From the NCBI GenBank assembly GCA_016213335.1, contig JACRAQ010000103.1:1-42942 (forward strand): 42,942 nucleotides of DNA, read 5' to 3'. This document shows positions 27,642-38,065 of this stretch, piece after piece. Within the stretch, counting starts at the first letter, position 1, and every line of letters starts with the position of its first letter. Source of the stretch: Nitrosomonadales bacterium. Lineage in GTDB: Bacteria > Pseudomonadota > Gammaproteobacteria > Burkholderiales > Gallionellaceae. Under the pieces are notes generated by a model. That model made no database searches. It was not told where the DNA came from and saw only the letters and a program-made list of their open reading frames with translations. Both the position numbers and the translations under genes were made by a program.

Positions 27642-28610
27642 ATGGATCGTTTGCAACGCATTTACAAGCTGCATCGGATCATTGCCTCACGCCGCCACCC
27701 CGTTTCGCGCGCCACGCTGGAACAAGAACTCGAATGCTCGCGTGCCACCGTCAATCGCATCATTCAGGAGATGCGGCTCTACTTCAATGCCCCGCTCGAA
27801 TACGACCGGGACCATAGCGGCTATTTCTACGATACGAAGGGCGGCAAAACTTTCGAATTGCCCGGCGTCTGGTTCAACGCCGCCGAACTCCACGCACTGC
27901 TCACCACCCAGCAACTGCTCGAACAGGTGCAGCCCGGCCTGCTCGACAGCCACCTCAGGCCGCTCAGGGAGCGCGTCGAAAAGCTGCTCGCTGCCGGGCA
28001 ACACGATAGCGGTGAAATCGCCAGGCGTGTACGCATCCTGCGCATGGCCGGGCGCAACACCTCCAGCGAACACTTCCAAACCGTGGCGGGTGCGTTATTA
28101 CAAAGAAAGCGCCTCGCCATCCGCTATCACAGCCGCAGCGACGACGCGGAAACGCAACGAGAAATCTCGCCGCAGCGGCTCACCCATTACCGCGACAACT
28201 GGTATCTTGATGCGTGGTGCCACCAGCGTAACGCGCTGCGCAGTTTCGCCGTGGATCGCTTGCGCGATGTGAAAACACTGGCAAAACGCGCGAAGGACAT
28301 CGCCGAAAAAAGACTCGACACACACTTCGCTTCCAGCTATGGCATCTTCGCGGGCAGGCCAAAGCACACTGCACGGCTCATCTTCACCCCGCTACGTTCC
28401 CGCTGGGTGGCGGAAGAGCAATGGCACCCGCAACAGCAAGGCCGGATGCTGGAAGATGGCAGCTACGAGCTGCGCATCCCCTACTCCGACCCGCGCGAAC
28501 TGGTGATGGACATCCTCAAGCATGGCGCGGAAGTGGAAGTTATCTCGCCCGAGCATCTACGAGAAGAAATGTTACGCATCCTGCAAACCACGCTGGCGCG
28601 CTACCGCTAA
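27642..28610 (+). CDS. WYL-domain transcriptional regulator
   Basis: A 322-residue regulator. The N-terminal winged HTH (MDRLQRIYKLHRIIASR, then LEQELECSRATVNRIIQEMR) is followed by the WYL domain at about 145-230 (YRDNWYLDAWCHQRNALRSF, AVDRLRDVKTL) and a WCX C-terminal part (YSDPRELVMDILKHGAEVEV). WYL domains are thought to sense nucleic acids or nucleotides. Such regulators often control DNA-damage and phage-defence genes, including some CRISPR-Cas loci. This one lies 2.3 kb upstream of cas3 on the same strand. Whether it controls the toxin-antitoxin or cas genes is unknown. Confidence 0.9.
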   Translation: MDRLQRIYKLHRIIASRRHPVSRATLEQELECSRATVNRIIQEMRLYFNAPLEYDRDHSGYFYDTKGGKTFELPGVWFNAAELHALLTTQQLLEQVQPGLLDSHLRPLRERVEKLLAAGQHDSGEIARRVRILRMAGRNTSSEHFQTVAGALLQRKRLAIRYHSRSDDAETQREISPQRLTHYRDNWYLDAWCHQRNALRSFAVDRLRDVKTLAKRAKDIAEKRLDTHFASSYGIFAGRPKHTARLIFTPLRSRWVAEEQWHPQQQGRMLEDGSYELRIPYSDPRELVMDILKHGAEVEVISPEHLREEMLRILQTTLARYR

Positions 28611-28703
28611 CCTTGCCCGGCAACCTTGCAATGTGCAAGCATGGCTTTTCAAATCACCCTTTGCTAACATGACCACTTACTCGTGACCATAAGGGGAAAC
28701 ACC

Positions 28704-28979
28704 ATGCAAATACCTGCGGCAGAATTCAAGACAAATTGCCTGAAAATCATGGATGAGGTGGAAAAAAGCCATAACCCGGTTGTCATCACCAAGCGCGGCA
28801 AACCGGTTGCCAAACTGGTCCCGGTGGAGCATCCAGGAACAAAACGCAAACCATTGTTCGGTTATATGGCGGGCGAGGCAACCCTGCTCGGCGATGTGGT
28901 GAACATGCCGAAAACCGTTTGGGAAGCAGATGCCGGAACAGAGCCCAATCTCGTGGTAAAAACCCGCCGTGCGCGCTGA
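28704..28979 (+). CDS. Phd/YefM-type antitoxin
   Basis: A 91-residue antitoxin. The N-terminal DNA-binding Phd fold is plain: MQIPAAEFKTNCLKIMDEV, VVITKRGKPVAKLVPVE. The C-terminal part should wrap the PIN toxin encoded next. ATG 28704 is preferred, with AAGGGG 6 to 11 bases upstream, over an earlier in-frame GTG. It overlaps the toxin gene by 11 bases, so the two are co-translated. Autoregulation by the complex is expected from family knowledge. Confidence 0.92.
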   Translation: MQIPAAEFKTNCLKIMDEVEKSHNPVVITKRGKPVAKLVPVEHPGTKRKPLFGYMAGEATLLGDVVNMPKTVWEADAGTEPNLVVKTRRAR

Positions 28980-29397
28980 ACCTTCCCTGCTGCTGGATAC
29001 CCACATCTGGCTGTGGCTGGCTTGCGGCATACCGGGGAAAATCAGCCCATACACACTGCGAACCATCGAACAGTCCGGGAAACGCCGCACGCTGTTCGTC
29101 TCCATCATCTCGGTGTGGGAAATCGCCCTGCTCGAAAGCAAACGGCGGATTGCGCTGCCGATGCCGACACAAAAATGGATGGCACGCGCGCTCGACAATC
29201 CAGAAATCAAACTGATCGGCCTGGACGAACCGGAAATTGCCCTGGATAGCTGCCACCTGCCGGAAGAATTCCATGCCGACCCGGCGGATCGTTTTCTGGT
29301 TGCCACCGCCCGCGCCAAAAATGCCATCCTGGTGACCGCCGACCAGCGCATTCTGGATTATTCAAAACTCGGCCACGTAAAAACCCTCGCCCCATGA
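28969..29397 (+). CDS. PIN-domain toxin (VapC-like)
   Basis: A 142-residue PIN-fold ribonuclease, the toxin partner of the preceding Phd-type antitoxin. The acidic residues that hold the metal are visible: Asp in [11 protein letters not shown], Glu in SVWEIALLE, Asp in [13 protein letters not shown] and Asp in LVTADQRIL. It begins with GTG inside the antitoxin gene and its stop overlaps the ATG of the next gene (ATGA). The pair therefore forms a tight three-gene unit with the SEC-C protein. Confidence 0.92.
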   Translation: MRAEPSLLLDTHIWLWLACGIPGKISPYTLRTIEQSGKRRTLFVSIISVWEIALLESKRRIALPMPTQKWMARALDNPEIKLIGLDEPEIALDSCHLPEEFHADPADRFLVATARAKNAILVTADQRILDYSKLGHVKTLAP

Positions 29398-30365
29398 GAG
29401 AACAACTGCAACTTCCAGACTATTCAGACGAAGACCTCGCCGAACTCAGCCCGGACGAACTCACCGACCTCCTCATCGAAGACGAAGACCGCGTCCCGCG
29501 CAACGTCATCGCCGCATGCGCCCGCTGCGGCGATGCGATGACTGAACATTTGCGCCAACTGCATGAGGACGATTTTCTTTGGCTGGACAACGAAGATGAC
29601 CCGGATGGAATCGCCGATGGAATATGGTGGTTGCGCCTCCATGCGGCAATGATCCTCGGACAAATTCCCGGCGAGCAAGCCGGGCTGCTGGTGGAACTCA
29701 TGCGCCGCATGTCGCTGGAAAATGACGACAACCTGCAAGACTGGCTTGCAGGCTACTGGCCCGCATTATTCCTGAACAAACCGGACACCGTACTGCCCGC
29801 CCTGCGCGCCCTCTGCAAAGACAAGAACATGGGCTGGTACATACGCGCCACGGCCATTGAGGCGGTAATCGGTATCGCTGCCAAGCAAGAAACAGAGGCG
29901 CTCGATCAAACACTGGCATGGCTGTCTGATATCGTGAACGACGAAAGCGATGACTGGGAATTGCGGCTTTCGGCGGGCAACGCCCTGCTGGATTATCCGC
30001 GCGCCGAATACCGTCCCATACTGGAAGGCTTGGCGGACAGGCAAAGTGGCTGGGGGACACATTTCGACAGAGACGATGTACAGCGCGCCTATTCGGATTC
30101 GACACAAAAACCGGAGCGTTTCAGAAACCCGTGGAAATTTTACGAACCGGATGCCATCACCCAACGCCAGATACGCTGGCAGGAAGAAGACGCAAGGGAG
30201 AAACAACGCAGCTTGGGTGAAGACACGGATTATTCGGACGATCCTTACGATCCATATTATGTCCATGAACCCTACGTCCGTCCCGAGCCAAAAATCGGAC
30301 GCAACGACCCCTGCCCGTGCGGCAGCGGCAAAAAATACAAAAAGTGCTGCCTGGCAAAAGAATGA
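29394..30365 (+). CDS. DUF1186-like helical protein with SEC-C motif
   Basis: A 323-residue protein. Residues about 20-230 are helical and HEAT-like, resembling DUF1186 proteins ([39 protein letters not shown]). The C-terminus is a SEC-C zinc-binding motif: [23 protein letters not shown] tails bind zinc and occur in SecA and in many uncharacterised proteins. The gene is translationally coupled to the PIN toxin, so it may belong to that module; its function is not known. Confidence 0.8.
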   Translation: MREQLQLPDYSDEDLAELSPDELTDLLIEDEDRVPRNVIAACARCGDAMTEHLRQLHEDDFLWLDNEDDPDGIADGIWWLRLHAAMILGQIPGEQAGLLVELMRRMSLENDDNLQDWLAGYWPALFLNKPDTVLPALRALCKDKNMGWYIRATAIEAVIGIAAKQETEALDQTLAWLSDIVNDESDDWELRLSAGNALLDYPRAEYRPILEGLADRQSGWGTHFDRDDVQRAYSDSTQKPERFRNPWKFYEPDAITQRQIRWQEEDAREKQRSLGEDTDYSDDPYDPYYVHEPYVRPEPKIGRNDPCPCGSGKKYKKCCLAKE

Positions 30366-30369
30366 ATGA

Positions 30370-30390
30370 CAGGCTCATGTTTTGAGCCTG
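30370..30390 (+). terminator. Stem-loop after the SEC-C gene
   Basis: CAGGCTCA and TGAGCCTG form an 8-bp stem around a 5-base loop just after the stop codon. There is no T tract, so termination is uncertain. Confidence 0.4.
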
Positions 30391-30490
30391 CAGGTATGGA
30401 AAATGAGCATAGCGAATTACAGTTCAGGCTAACCTTCAGGTTATGCCGAAACTAAAATGTCAAACATATCAAACCAAAATGTGGGAAATC

Positions 30491-30900
30491 ATGTCACGAC
30501 GCACATTCCTGAAATCATTGACAGCCCTGATCGGCGGCCTCGCCCTGCCCGCAGTCGCGCGCGCTGACACGAGCCGGATAAACGCAAAGACCTTGCAGCA
30601 CTCTCTCTTGGCCAGATTCCAATACCACCACGGCAGAATGCTCTACCCTTTACTCACCGTTCGCCCTGAGCTTGTCGAAGGGCCACTGCAACTGGTACGC
30701 GAACCGGATAACCGGTTTGACGACCGCGCCGTGCGCGTGGATTGGCAAGGCCACAAACTGGGCTACATCCCCCGCCTGGACAACGCCGCCGTTCGCAATT
30801 GCTGGATCGCGGGGAGAGGCTGGAGGCGGTAATTGTGCGGCTGGCGGAGAGTAGCAATCCTTGGGACAGGGTCGGGGTGGAGGTGAGATGGCTGATGTAA
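30491..30900 (+). pseudogene. HIRAN-domain protein with Tat-like signal, frameshifted
   Basis: A HIRAN-domain protein preceded by a twin-arginine-type signal (MSRRTFLKSLTALIGGLALP). The domain reads YHHGRMLYPLL then LQLVREPDNRFDDRAVRVDW and GHKLGYIPRLDNAAVRN. At about 30797 the frame breaks: the original frame stops at 30832, while the neighbouring frame continues the family sequence (LLDRGERLEAVIVRLAES, NPWDRVGVEVRWLM) to a stop at 30900. One missing base explains this, by mutation or sequencing error. A REP-like repeat sits in frame inside the domain. The 3' end overlaps the start of cas3. Confidence 0.75.
30659..30683. repeat. REP-like dispersed repeat inside the HIRAN gene
   Basis: The 25-base element begins GTTCGCCCTGAGCTTG and ends TCGAAGGGC, with complementary GCCCT/AGGGC ends. 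I recognise it as a short repeat common between genes of many proteobacteria. Here it is inside a coding sequence, adding the in-frame residues VRPELVEG. A second copy was not seen in this window. Confidence 0.65.
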
Positions 30901-33173
30901 AAGACCGACCTGGAGTGTATTTTGCTCATAGCGGCAGTCAACCAGATTATTCGGATTGGCAACGCTTGCCCAACCATCTTCGTGCTGTAGGCGACTTGGC
31001 TGGAGCTAATGCTGTTTATTTCTCGGCAGAACCATTTGCGCGTTTGGCAGGTTTGCTACACGACTTAGGGAAGTATTCTCCGCAATTTAAAAAGCGATTG
31101 GCGGGAGCAAACATTCGTGTAGACCATGCCACCGCAGGAGCCAAAGTCGCCATAGAAAAATATGGGCAACTCGGAAAGCTACTGGCTTTTGCCATTGCGG
31201 GACATCACGCCGGGCTTGCAAATGGCATTGATGTCGGGCAGGGGCGCTCTACCTTGAAAGAACGGCTGGCTCTTGTGTTTGGCAATGAGATTCCAAATAT
31301 CGACGATACTTGGCAAGAAATAAACCTGCCTGAAAAATTGCCTCATCCGCCATTGAAAATGGCTGCTGGTTTTGAAGGTTTTCAGTGCGCCTTCTTCATC
31401 CGCATGATCTATTCCTGTCTGGTGGATGCGGATTATCTCGACACCGACAAGTTTTATCTCGGCCTTAAAGGGAAGGCTCCAATCAGAAGTAATTTCCCCA
31501 GCCTTACAGCATTACGCGACAAACTGAATGAAACCTTGGTTGGAAAAAGAACCCGAGCGCTGGAAAAATCACCCAGCGAAGTAAATGAGTTGCGGCAGCA
31601 AATTCTTTTACATTGCCGCTCACAAGCCAGCTTACCGCCTGGGCTGTTTTCATTATCCGTCCCTACTGGCGGCGGGAAAACGCTTACGTCTATGGCTTTT
31701 GCTTTAGATCACGCATTGCAACCCAAAAAAGAGGGCGGCGTTTCGGCGCAAATGCGTCGGATAATTTATGTCATTCCTTTTACCAGCATCATCGAGCAAA
31801 ACGCCAAAGAGTTTCGCAAGGCCTTTAAGGAGCTGGGGGAAACTGCCGTTCTGGAGCATCACTGCGCCTTTGACGAAAGCAAATTCAAGCAGAAGGACAG
31901 CCGAGACAAATTGAAACTGGCGATGGAAAACTGGGATGCACCCATCATCGTGACCACAGCTGTGCAGTTTTTTGAATCCCTGTTTGCCGACCGCCCGTCA
32001 CAATGTCGCAAGCTTCACAACATCTCTGGTAGCGTCATCATTCTGGATGAGGCGCAGATACTTCCGCTCAAGCTATTGCGCCCGATCATGGCGGCCATCA
32101 ATGAATTGGCGCGTAACTATTCGTGTTCGGTCGTGTTGTGTACCGCCACGCAGCCCGCGTTATTGAAAGAGCAGGGGTTTTACAACGGATTCGACAATGT
32201 GCGTGAGCTTGCCCCCAATCCACCAGAACTTTACCGGCAACTCAAACGTACACGAATCAAACATATCGGCGCACAAAGCGATGCCGAGTTGCAGGATCAT
32301 CTGAAGCGCGAACAAGTCCTGCTGATCGTCAACAACCGCCGTCATGCCCGCGCTTTGTATGATTCGATTAAAGCGCTTCCAGGGGCGCGGCTGCTGACCA
32401 CACTGCTTTGCGCCAAGCATCGCAGCAAGGTTCTGGATGAAATACGTGCAGACTTGTTGGCAGAAAAACCTTGCCGCGTCATTTCGACCTCGTTGATCGA
32501 AGCGGGGGTGGATGTGGATTTTCCCACGGTATTGCGAGAAGAATGCGGCCTCGATTCCATTGCCCAATCCGCCGGGCGTTGCAATCGTGAAGGGCTGCGT
32601 GAGTTGGATAATAGCGAAGTACTGATCTTTCAATCCCCCGAATGGAAGATGCCGCCCGAACTGGATCAACTGGCGGGCAGTATGCGTGAAGTGGTGCGTA
32701 ACCATGCAGGTGATTTGCTCGCGCAAGAGGCGATTACGCGCTACTTTCAGAATGTCTATTGGCAAAAAGGCAAAGAGTTAGACGCGAAACAATTACTCAA
32801 GTCTCATCAGGATCATGTGCGCAGTTTCGATTTCCCATTCCAGAATATTGCCAGCGACTTTCGCATGATCGAAAGCCACATGTTGCCGCTGATTATTCCG
32901 TATGAAGCCGAGGTCGAGGAATTGATAAATAGCCTGCGCTTTGCCGACCATGTCGGCGGCATTGCCCGCAAATTACAGCCCTATTTGGTGCAGGTTCCCA
33001 AGCACGCTTTTACAGCATTAGCTGATGCGGGAGCCATTGCTCCAATAGCTGCGGAAGTTTTTGGCGACCAATTCTGGCAACTTGTAAATATAGACCTGTA
33101 CGACGAGGACGTGGCTGGTTTGAATTGGGAAAATCCAATTTTTCATAGGATTGAAAGTTTAGTGATAACATAA
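30888..33173 (+). CDS. cas3: Cas3 helicase-nuclease, type I-C
   Basis: Effector nuclease-helicase recruited to Cascade-bound DNA, 761 residues. N-terminal HD nuclease: LAGLLHDLGKYS (His58-Asp59) and AGHHAGLANG. Helicase: Walker A in SVPTGGGKTLTSMAF (near 256), DEAQ box in VIILDEAQILPLK (near 386), and motif VI QSAGRCNREG (near 560). ATG 30888 is chosen because GGAGGTGAG lies directly before it; it overlaps the 3' end of the HIRAN gene by 13 bases. First gene of the interference operon. The usual next gene, cas5c, is 365 bases away, and the gap holds the CreTA-like element. Confidence 0.97.
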   Translation: MADVKDRPGVYFAHSGSQPDYSDWQRLPNHLRAVGDLAGANAVYFSAEPFARLAGLLHDLGKYSPQFKKRLAGANIRVDHATAGAKVAIEKYGQLGKLLAFAIAGHHAGLANGIDVGQGRSTLKERLALVFGNEIPNIDDTWQEINLPEKLPHPPLKMAAGFEGFQCAFFIRMIYSCLVDADYLDTDKFYLGLKGKAPIRSNFPSLTALRDKLNETLVGKRTRALEKSPSEVNELRQQILLHCRSQASLPPGLFSLSVPTGGGKTLTSMAFALDHALQPKKEGGVSAQMRRIIYVIPFTSIIEQNAKEFRKAFKELGETAVLEHHCAFDESKFKQKDSRDKLKLAMENWDAPIIVTTAVQFFESLFADRPSQCRKLHNISGSVIILDEAQILPLKLLRPIMAAINELARNYSCSVVLCTATQPALLKEQGFYNGFDNVRELAPNPPELYRQLKRTRIKHIGAQSDAELQDHLKREQVLLIVNNRRHARALYDSIKALPGARLLTTLLCAKHRSKVLDEIRADLLAEKPCRVISTSLIEAGVDVDFPTVLREECGLDSIAQSAGRCNREGLRELDNSEVLIFQSPEWKMPPELDQLAGSMREVVRNHAGDLLAQEAITRYFQNVYWQKGKELDAKQLLKSHQDHVRSFDFPFQNIASDFRMIESHMLPLIIPYEAEVEELINSLRFADHVGGIARKLQPYLVQVPKHAFTALADAGAIAPIAAEVFGDQFWQLVNIDLYDEDVAGLNWENPIFHRIESLVIT

Positions 33174-33178
33174 AGCAT

Positions 33179-33198
33179 TTAACTACTCATTGACAGAA
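33179..33198 (-). promoter_or_regulatory. PAM plus partial protospacer for the mini-CRISPR guide
   Basis: Read on the minus strand, TTC (33198-33196) is followed by TGTCAATGAGTAGTTAA (33195-33179). The first 17 nt of the solitary spacer at 33464 read TGTCATTGGGTAGTTTA. They agree at 14 of 17 positions, differing at 6, 9 and 16. Type I guides tolerate a mismatch at position 6, and position 9 would be a G-T wobble. TTC is the known PAM of type I-C systems. The site covers the -35 box of the promoter at 33190-33218. Confidence 0.75.
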
Positions 33199-33218
33199 CA
33201 ACTTTACTTGCTTACCAT
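33190..33218 (+). promoter_or_regulatory. Sigma-70 promoter between cas3 and the small ORF
   Basis: A consensus -35 TTGACA (33190-33195) and a -10 TACCAT (33213-33218) are spaced by exactly 17 bases. The predicted start is near 33225, giving a leader of about 25 bases to the ATG at 33250. The -35 lies inside the partial protospacer, so binding of Cascade there would block the promoter. Confidence 0.7.
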
Positions 33219-33249
33219 CCGTCTGCGGTGTGTTGCAGGGAGATTAGGA

Positions 33250-33414
33250 ATGTCAGAGAGCCGATGGATTGTTCAGGTTGAGAAAACCTGTGAAAACAAA
33301 CTTATTCTGCGTTACGGCGGACGCTTGCAAGTGGCACTTAAGCCGATACACGGAGCATTGTTTGTTTCAGGACTGGCAGCATTGATTAAATTTGTTTGGC
33401 CACTTTGGCATTAA
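33250..33414 (+). CDS. Small hydrophobic-tailed protein, candidate toxin (creT-like)
   Basis: A 54-residue reading frame with a good ribosome binding site (AGGGAGATTAGGA just before the ATG) and its own promoter. The N-terminal half is polar (MSESRWIVQVEKTCENKLIL). The C-terminal part is hydrophobic, with GALFVSGLAALIKFVWPLWH able to insert in a membrane, as in many small toxins. No known family is recognised. Its position fits the toxin slot of a CreTA module: downstream of a guide-repressible promoter and just upstream of the crRNA-like element. The product could instead act as RNA, or be harmless. Confidence 0.5.
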   Translation: MSESRWIVQVEKTCENKLILRYGGRLQVALKPIHGALFVSGLAALIKFVWPLWH

Positions 33415-33430
33415 CACATCGCAAAGTTAT

Positions 33431-33511
33431 GTCGTTCCTGCCAAAAGGTACGAGGATTGAAACTGTCATTGGGTAGTTTATGAAAAGTCGCGCCCTTCGG
33501 GGCGCGTGGAT
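33431..33511 (+). ncRNA. Degenerate mini-CRISPR, CreA-like guide RNA
   Basis: Repeat-spacer-repeat in miniature. Repeat 1 (33431-33463) begins GTCG, can form an imperfect stem (CGTTCC/GGTACG) and ends CGAGGATTGAAAC, identical in those 13 bases to the repeats of the array at 42226. The 23-base spacer is 33464-33486. Repeat 2 (33487-33511) is GTCGCGCC...GCGCGTGGAT, a 7-bp stem with a TTCG loop typical of type I-C repeats; it diverges after GGAT, so its 3' end is degenerate. Cas5c would be expected to process it into a short crRNA. The spacer partly matches the promoter 270 bases upstream. Confidence 0.72.
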
Positions 33512-33523
33512 ATACAGACTTAA

Positions 33524-36107
<2,584 letters not shown>

Positions 36108-36111
<4 letters not shown>

Positions 36112-36983
36112 CCATGAGCATCCAGAATCGCTACGAGTTTGTTTATTTTTTTGATGTCACCAACGGCAATCCCAATGGTGACCCTGATTCCGGCAACATG
36201 CCGCGCCTTGACCCAGAGTCCAGCAAGGGGCTGGTTACGGATGTTTGCTTGAAGCGCAAAATCCGCAACTACATTCAACTCACCGAAGGCAATACACCGG
36301 GTTACGATATTTACGTGCAGGAAAAAGGTGTGCTGAACAAGCAAAACCAGAAAGCCTATGATGCTCTGGGAATCAAGCCTGAACCCAAAAAACTTCCCAA
36401 GGAAGAGGGCAAGGCCGAAGAATTGACGCGCTGGATGTGCGCCAACTTCTTCGATGTGCGCACGTTCGGTGCCGTTATGACAACTGAAATAAACAGCGGA
36501 CAAGTACGCGGTCCGGTGCAACTGGCATTCGCAAAATCCATTGACCCCATCATACCGCTTGAAATCTCCATTACACGCATGGCGGTCACACACGAGAAAG
36601 ACCTGGAAAAGGAACGCACCATGGGCAGAAAACACATCGTGCCATATGGCCTGTACCGGGTGCATGGCTTCATCTCAGCTAATCTAGCGGCAAAAACAGG
36701 TTTTTCGGATGCCGACCTGTCCAAGCTCTGGCAGGCTCTACAAATGATGTTCGAGCATGACCATTCCGCCGCACGAGGCGAAATGAGTGCTCGCCGCTTA
36801 TTTGTCTTCAAGCACAAAGATGTTCTGGGGAACACGCCCTCTCACAAACTGTTTGAGCGGGTTGATACCAAACGTGTCAAAGGCGAATCGGGTACACCGG
36901 CCAGCGGTTTCGGTGATTATGATATTTCGATCAACAAAGAGGGTTTGCAGGAGATCGGGATTGCCGTCGAAGAAGTGCTATAG
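36108..36983 (+). CDS. cas7c: Cas7c (Csd2), Cascade backbone
   Basis: Backbone subunit that polymerises along the crRNA; 291 residues. Signature of the Csd2/Csh2 group: [20 protein letters not shown], then [38 protein letters not shown] and [20 protein letters not shown]. Start 36108 overlaps the cas8c stop; ATG 36114, two codons on, is better spaced from AGGAG and equally possible. It ends the interference half of the operon. The next genes are not cas genes. Confidence 0.95.
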
Positions 36984-37083
36984 AAACAGCGCGATTTCTC
37001 CGACTATACTGTTTCCGTAAACGAGGCCGACTTGCCTTCCGGCGTGACCCTTGAAAGAAAAATTTGACACGAAGGAGCTCAAC

Positions 37084-37284
37084 ATGGCTGACTTATCCAA
37101 CATAAAACGCAACCCCTTGGCGGCTGATACCGAGCCTACCGATGAGGAACTATCCGAGGTGATGAGCGAAGCCCGGGATCTGGCGATGGCGCGCAAGCAG
37201 GAGTCCGATGCGTGGATGCGCCGCAAGCTGGCTGAGGCTGTTGCGGATGCCCGCACCAGAGATAGCGCAACCACAGCGTCATGA
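37084..37284 (+). CDS. Small antitoxin-like protein before zeta fragment
   Basis: A 66-residue acidic, helical protein (MADLSNIKRNPLAADTEPTD, then EELSEVMSEARDLAMARKQE). Small proteins of this kind precede zeta-like kinase genes, so an antitoxin role is likely by position. AAGGAG lies 8 bases before the ATG. Its stop overlaps the ATG of the zeta fragment. Since the partner is broken, it may now be an orphan. Confidence 0.65.
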   Translation: MADLSNIKRNPLAADTEPTDEELSEVMSEARDLAMARKQESDAWMRRKLAEAVADARTRDSATTAS

Positions 37285-37583
37285 TACAGGCCGAGCAACC
37301 CCGGTTGTTGCTGGTGGCCGGCCCCAATGGGGCGGGCAAGACGACCGTGACCGAACGCGGGCTGGCGCATGAATGGTTTGCCGGGTGTGAGTATGTGAAT
37401 CCCGATTTCATCGCGCGTGACGAGTTTGGCGATTGGAACTCCGAATCTGCCGTCTTGCAGGCTGCCCGCCGCAAAAAATCCACCTTGTCCAGAGCGGAAA
37501 TGACACTCTCGAAAGCCAAGCTGCGACGCTCCGCCACACAACGCTCCCGACGTTCACTGGCAAGATTGGCACTTCATGTTTAA
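37281..37583 (+). pseudogene. Zeta-toxin-like kinase, broken by an inverted segment
   Basis: The first 62 codons match the zeta/UDP-N-acetylglucosamine kinase family: RLLLVAGPNGAGKTTVTERG with the Walker A loop, then YVNPDFIARDEFGDWNSESA and VLQAAR. After about 37465 the plus-strand reading (KKSTLSRAEMTLSKAKLRRS) is unrelated to the family. The minus strand of the same bases (about 37560 down to 37461) reads the expected continuation: RRERCVAERRSLAFESVI and SALDKVDFLRRA. So roughly 100 bases are inverted and the remainder of the gene is lost. Confidence 0.82.
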
Positions 37584-37596
37584 GTTTGGTGCAAAA

Positions 37597-37857
37597 ATGA
37601 AATTCAAGCTATCCAACCATGCGATTGAGGAAATGGAAAGGCGCGGCATTCCTCGCGAAATGCTGGAGCAGGTTCTTGCCAACCCGCAACAGGTAGTTAT
37701 CGAGCGGGAAGGGAAGAAGGCCTATCAATCGCAAATTGATTTTGGCGGGGGTAGAATGCACTTGTTGCGGGCAATCGTGAATGATGCGCTTGATCCAGCC
37801 GTGGTGATTACCGTTTACCGCACCCGTAATATACAAAAGTATTGGAGGCCTCAATGA
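37597..37857 (+). CDS. DUF4258 family protein, probable toxin-like partner
   Basis: An 86-residue protein of the DUF4258 type, a RelE-like small fold: LSNHAIEEMERRGIPREMLE, then VLANPQQVVIEREGKKAYQS and VVITVYRTRNIQKYW. Start ATG 37597 begins just before the conserved region; an earlier in-frame ATG at 37576 would add 7 residues from the zeta debris. It overlaps the DUF2283 gene by four bases. DUF4258-DUF2283 pairs are common and are suspected to be toxin-antitoxin modules; this is inference. Confidence 0.78.
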   Translation: MKFKLSNHAIEEMERRGIPREMLEQVLANPQQVVIEREGKKAYQSQIDFGGGRMHLLRAIVNDALDPAVVITVYRTRNIQKYWRPQ

Positions 37858-38051
37858 AAGTCACTTATGACCAGGAAGTTGATGTGTTGCGCATCTTGCT
37901 CAGCAACGCGGCAATTGAGGAAAGCGATGAAGACAAGCCAGGTGTCATCCTCGATTACGATGCGCGCGGCAATGTCGTCGGCATAGAAATTCTGGATGCC
38001 AGCAAGCGCATGGAAAATCCGCGCTCTGTGGAATATGCGGTGGCTGGCTGA
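37854..38051 (+). CDS. DUF2283 family protein, probable antitoxin-like partner
   Basis: A 65-residue DUF2283 protein: VTYDQEVDVLRILLSN, then PGVILDYDARGNVVGIEILD with the typical D-x-x-G-x-x-V-G-I-E-I-L core and a C-terminal AS motif. ATG 37854 overlaps the stop of the DUF4258 gene. The two are translated together. The biochemical role of the family is not established. Confidence 0.8.
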   Translation: MKVTYDQEVDVLRILLSNAAIEESDEDKPGVILDYDARGNVVGIEILDASKRMENPRSVEYAVAG

Positions 38052-38065
38052 CGCTCAGTGGTTTC

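Noticed and set aside
33429-33476. 15-codon frame (MSFLPKGTRIETVIG) across the first degenerate repeat
   Set aside because: No ribosome binding site is present, and its content is fixed by the repeat; noted only because the overlap could confuse annotation.
33487-33511. Hairpin before cas5c as an intrinsic terminator
   Set aside because: There is no T tract after it, the TTCG loop and flanks agree with type I-C repeats, and it lies in the right place relative to the degenerate repeat upstream.
33431-33511. Simple decayed remnant of an old CRISPR array
   Set aside because: Possible, but it does not explain why the spacer matches the neighbouring promoter with a correct PAM, nor why only the processing-relevant parts of each repeat are kept.
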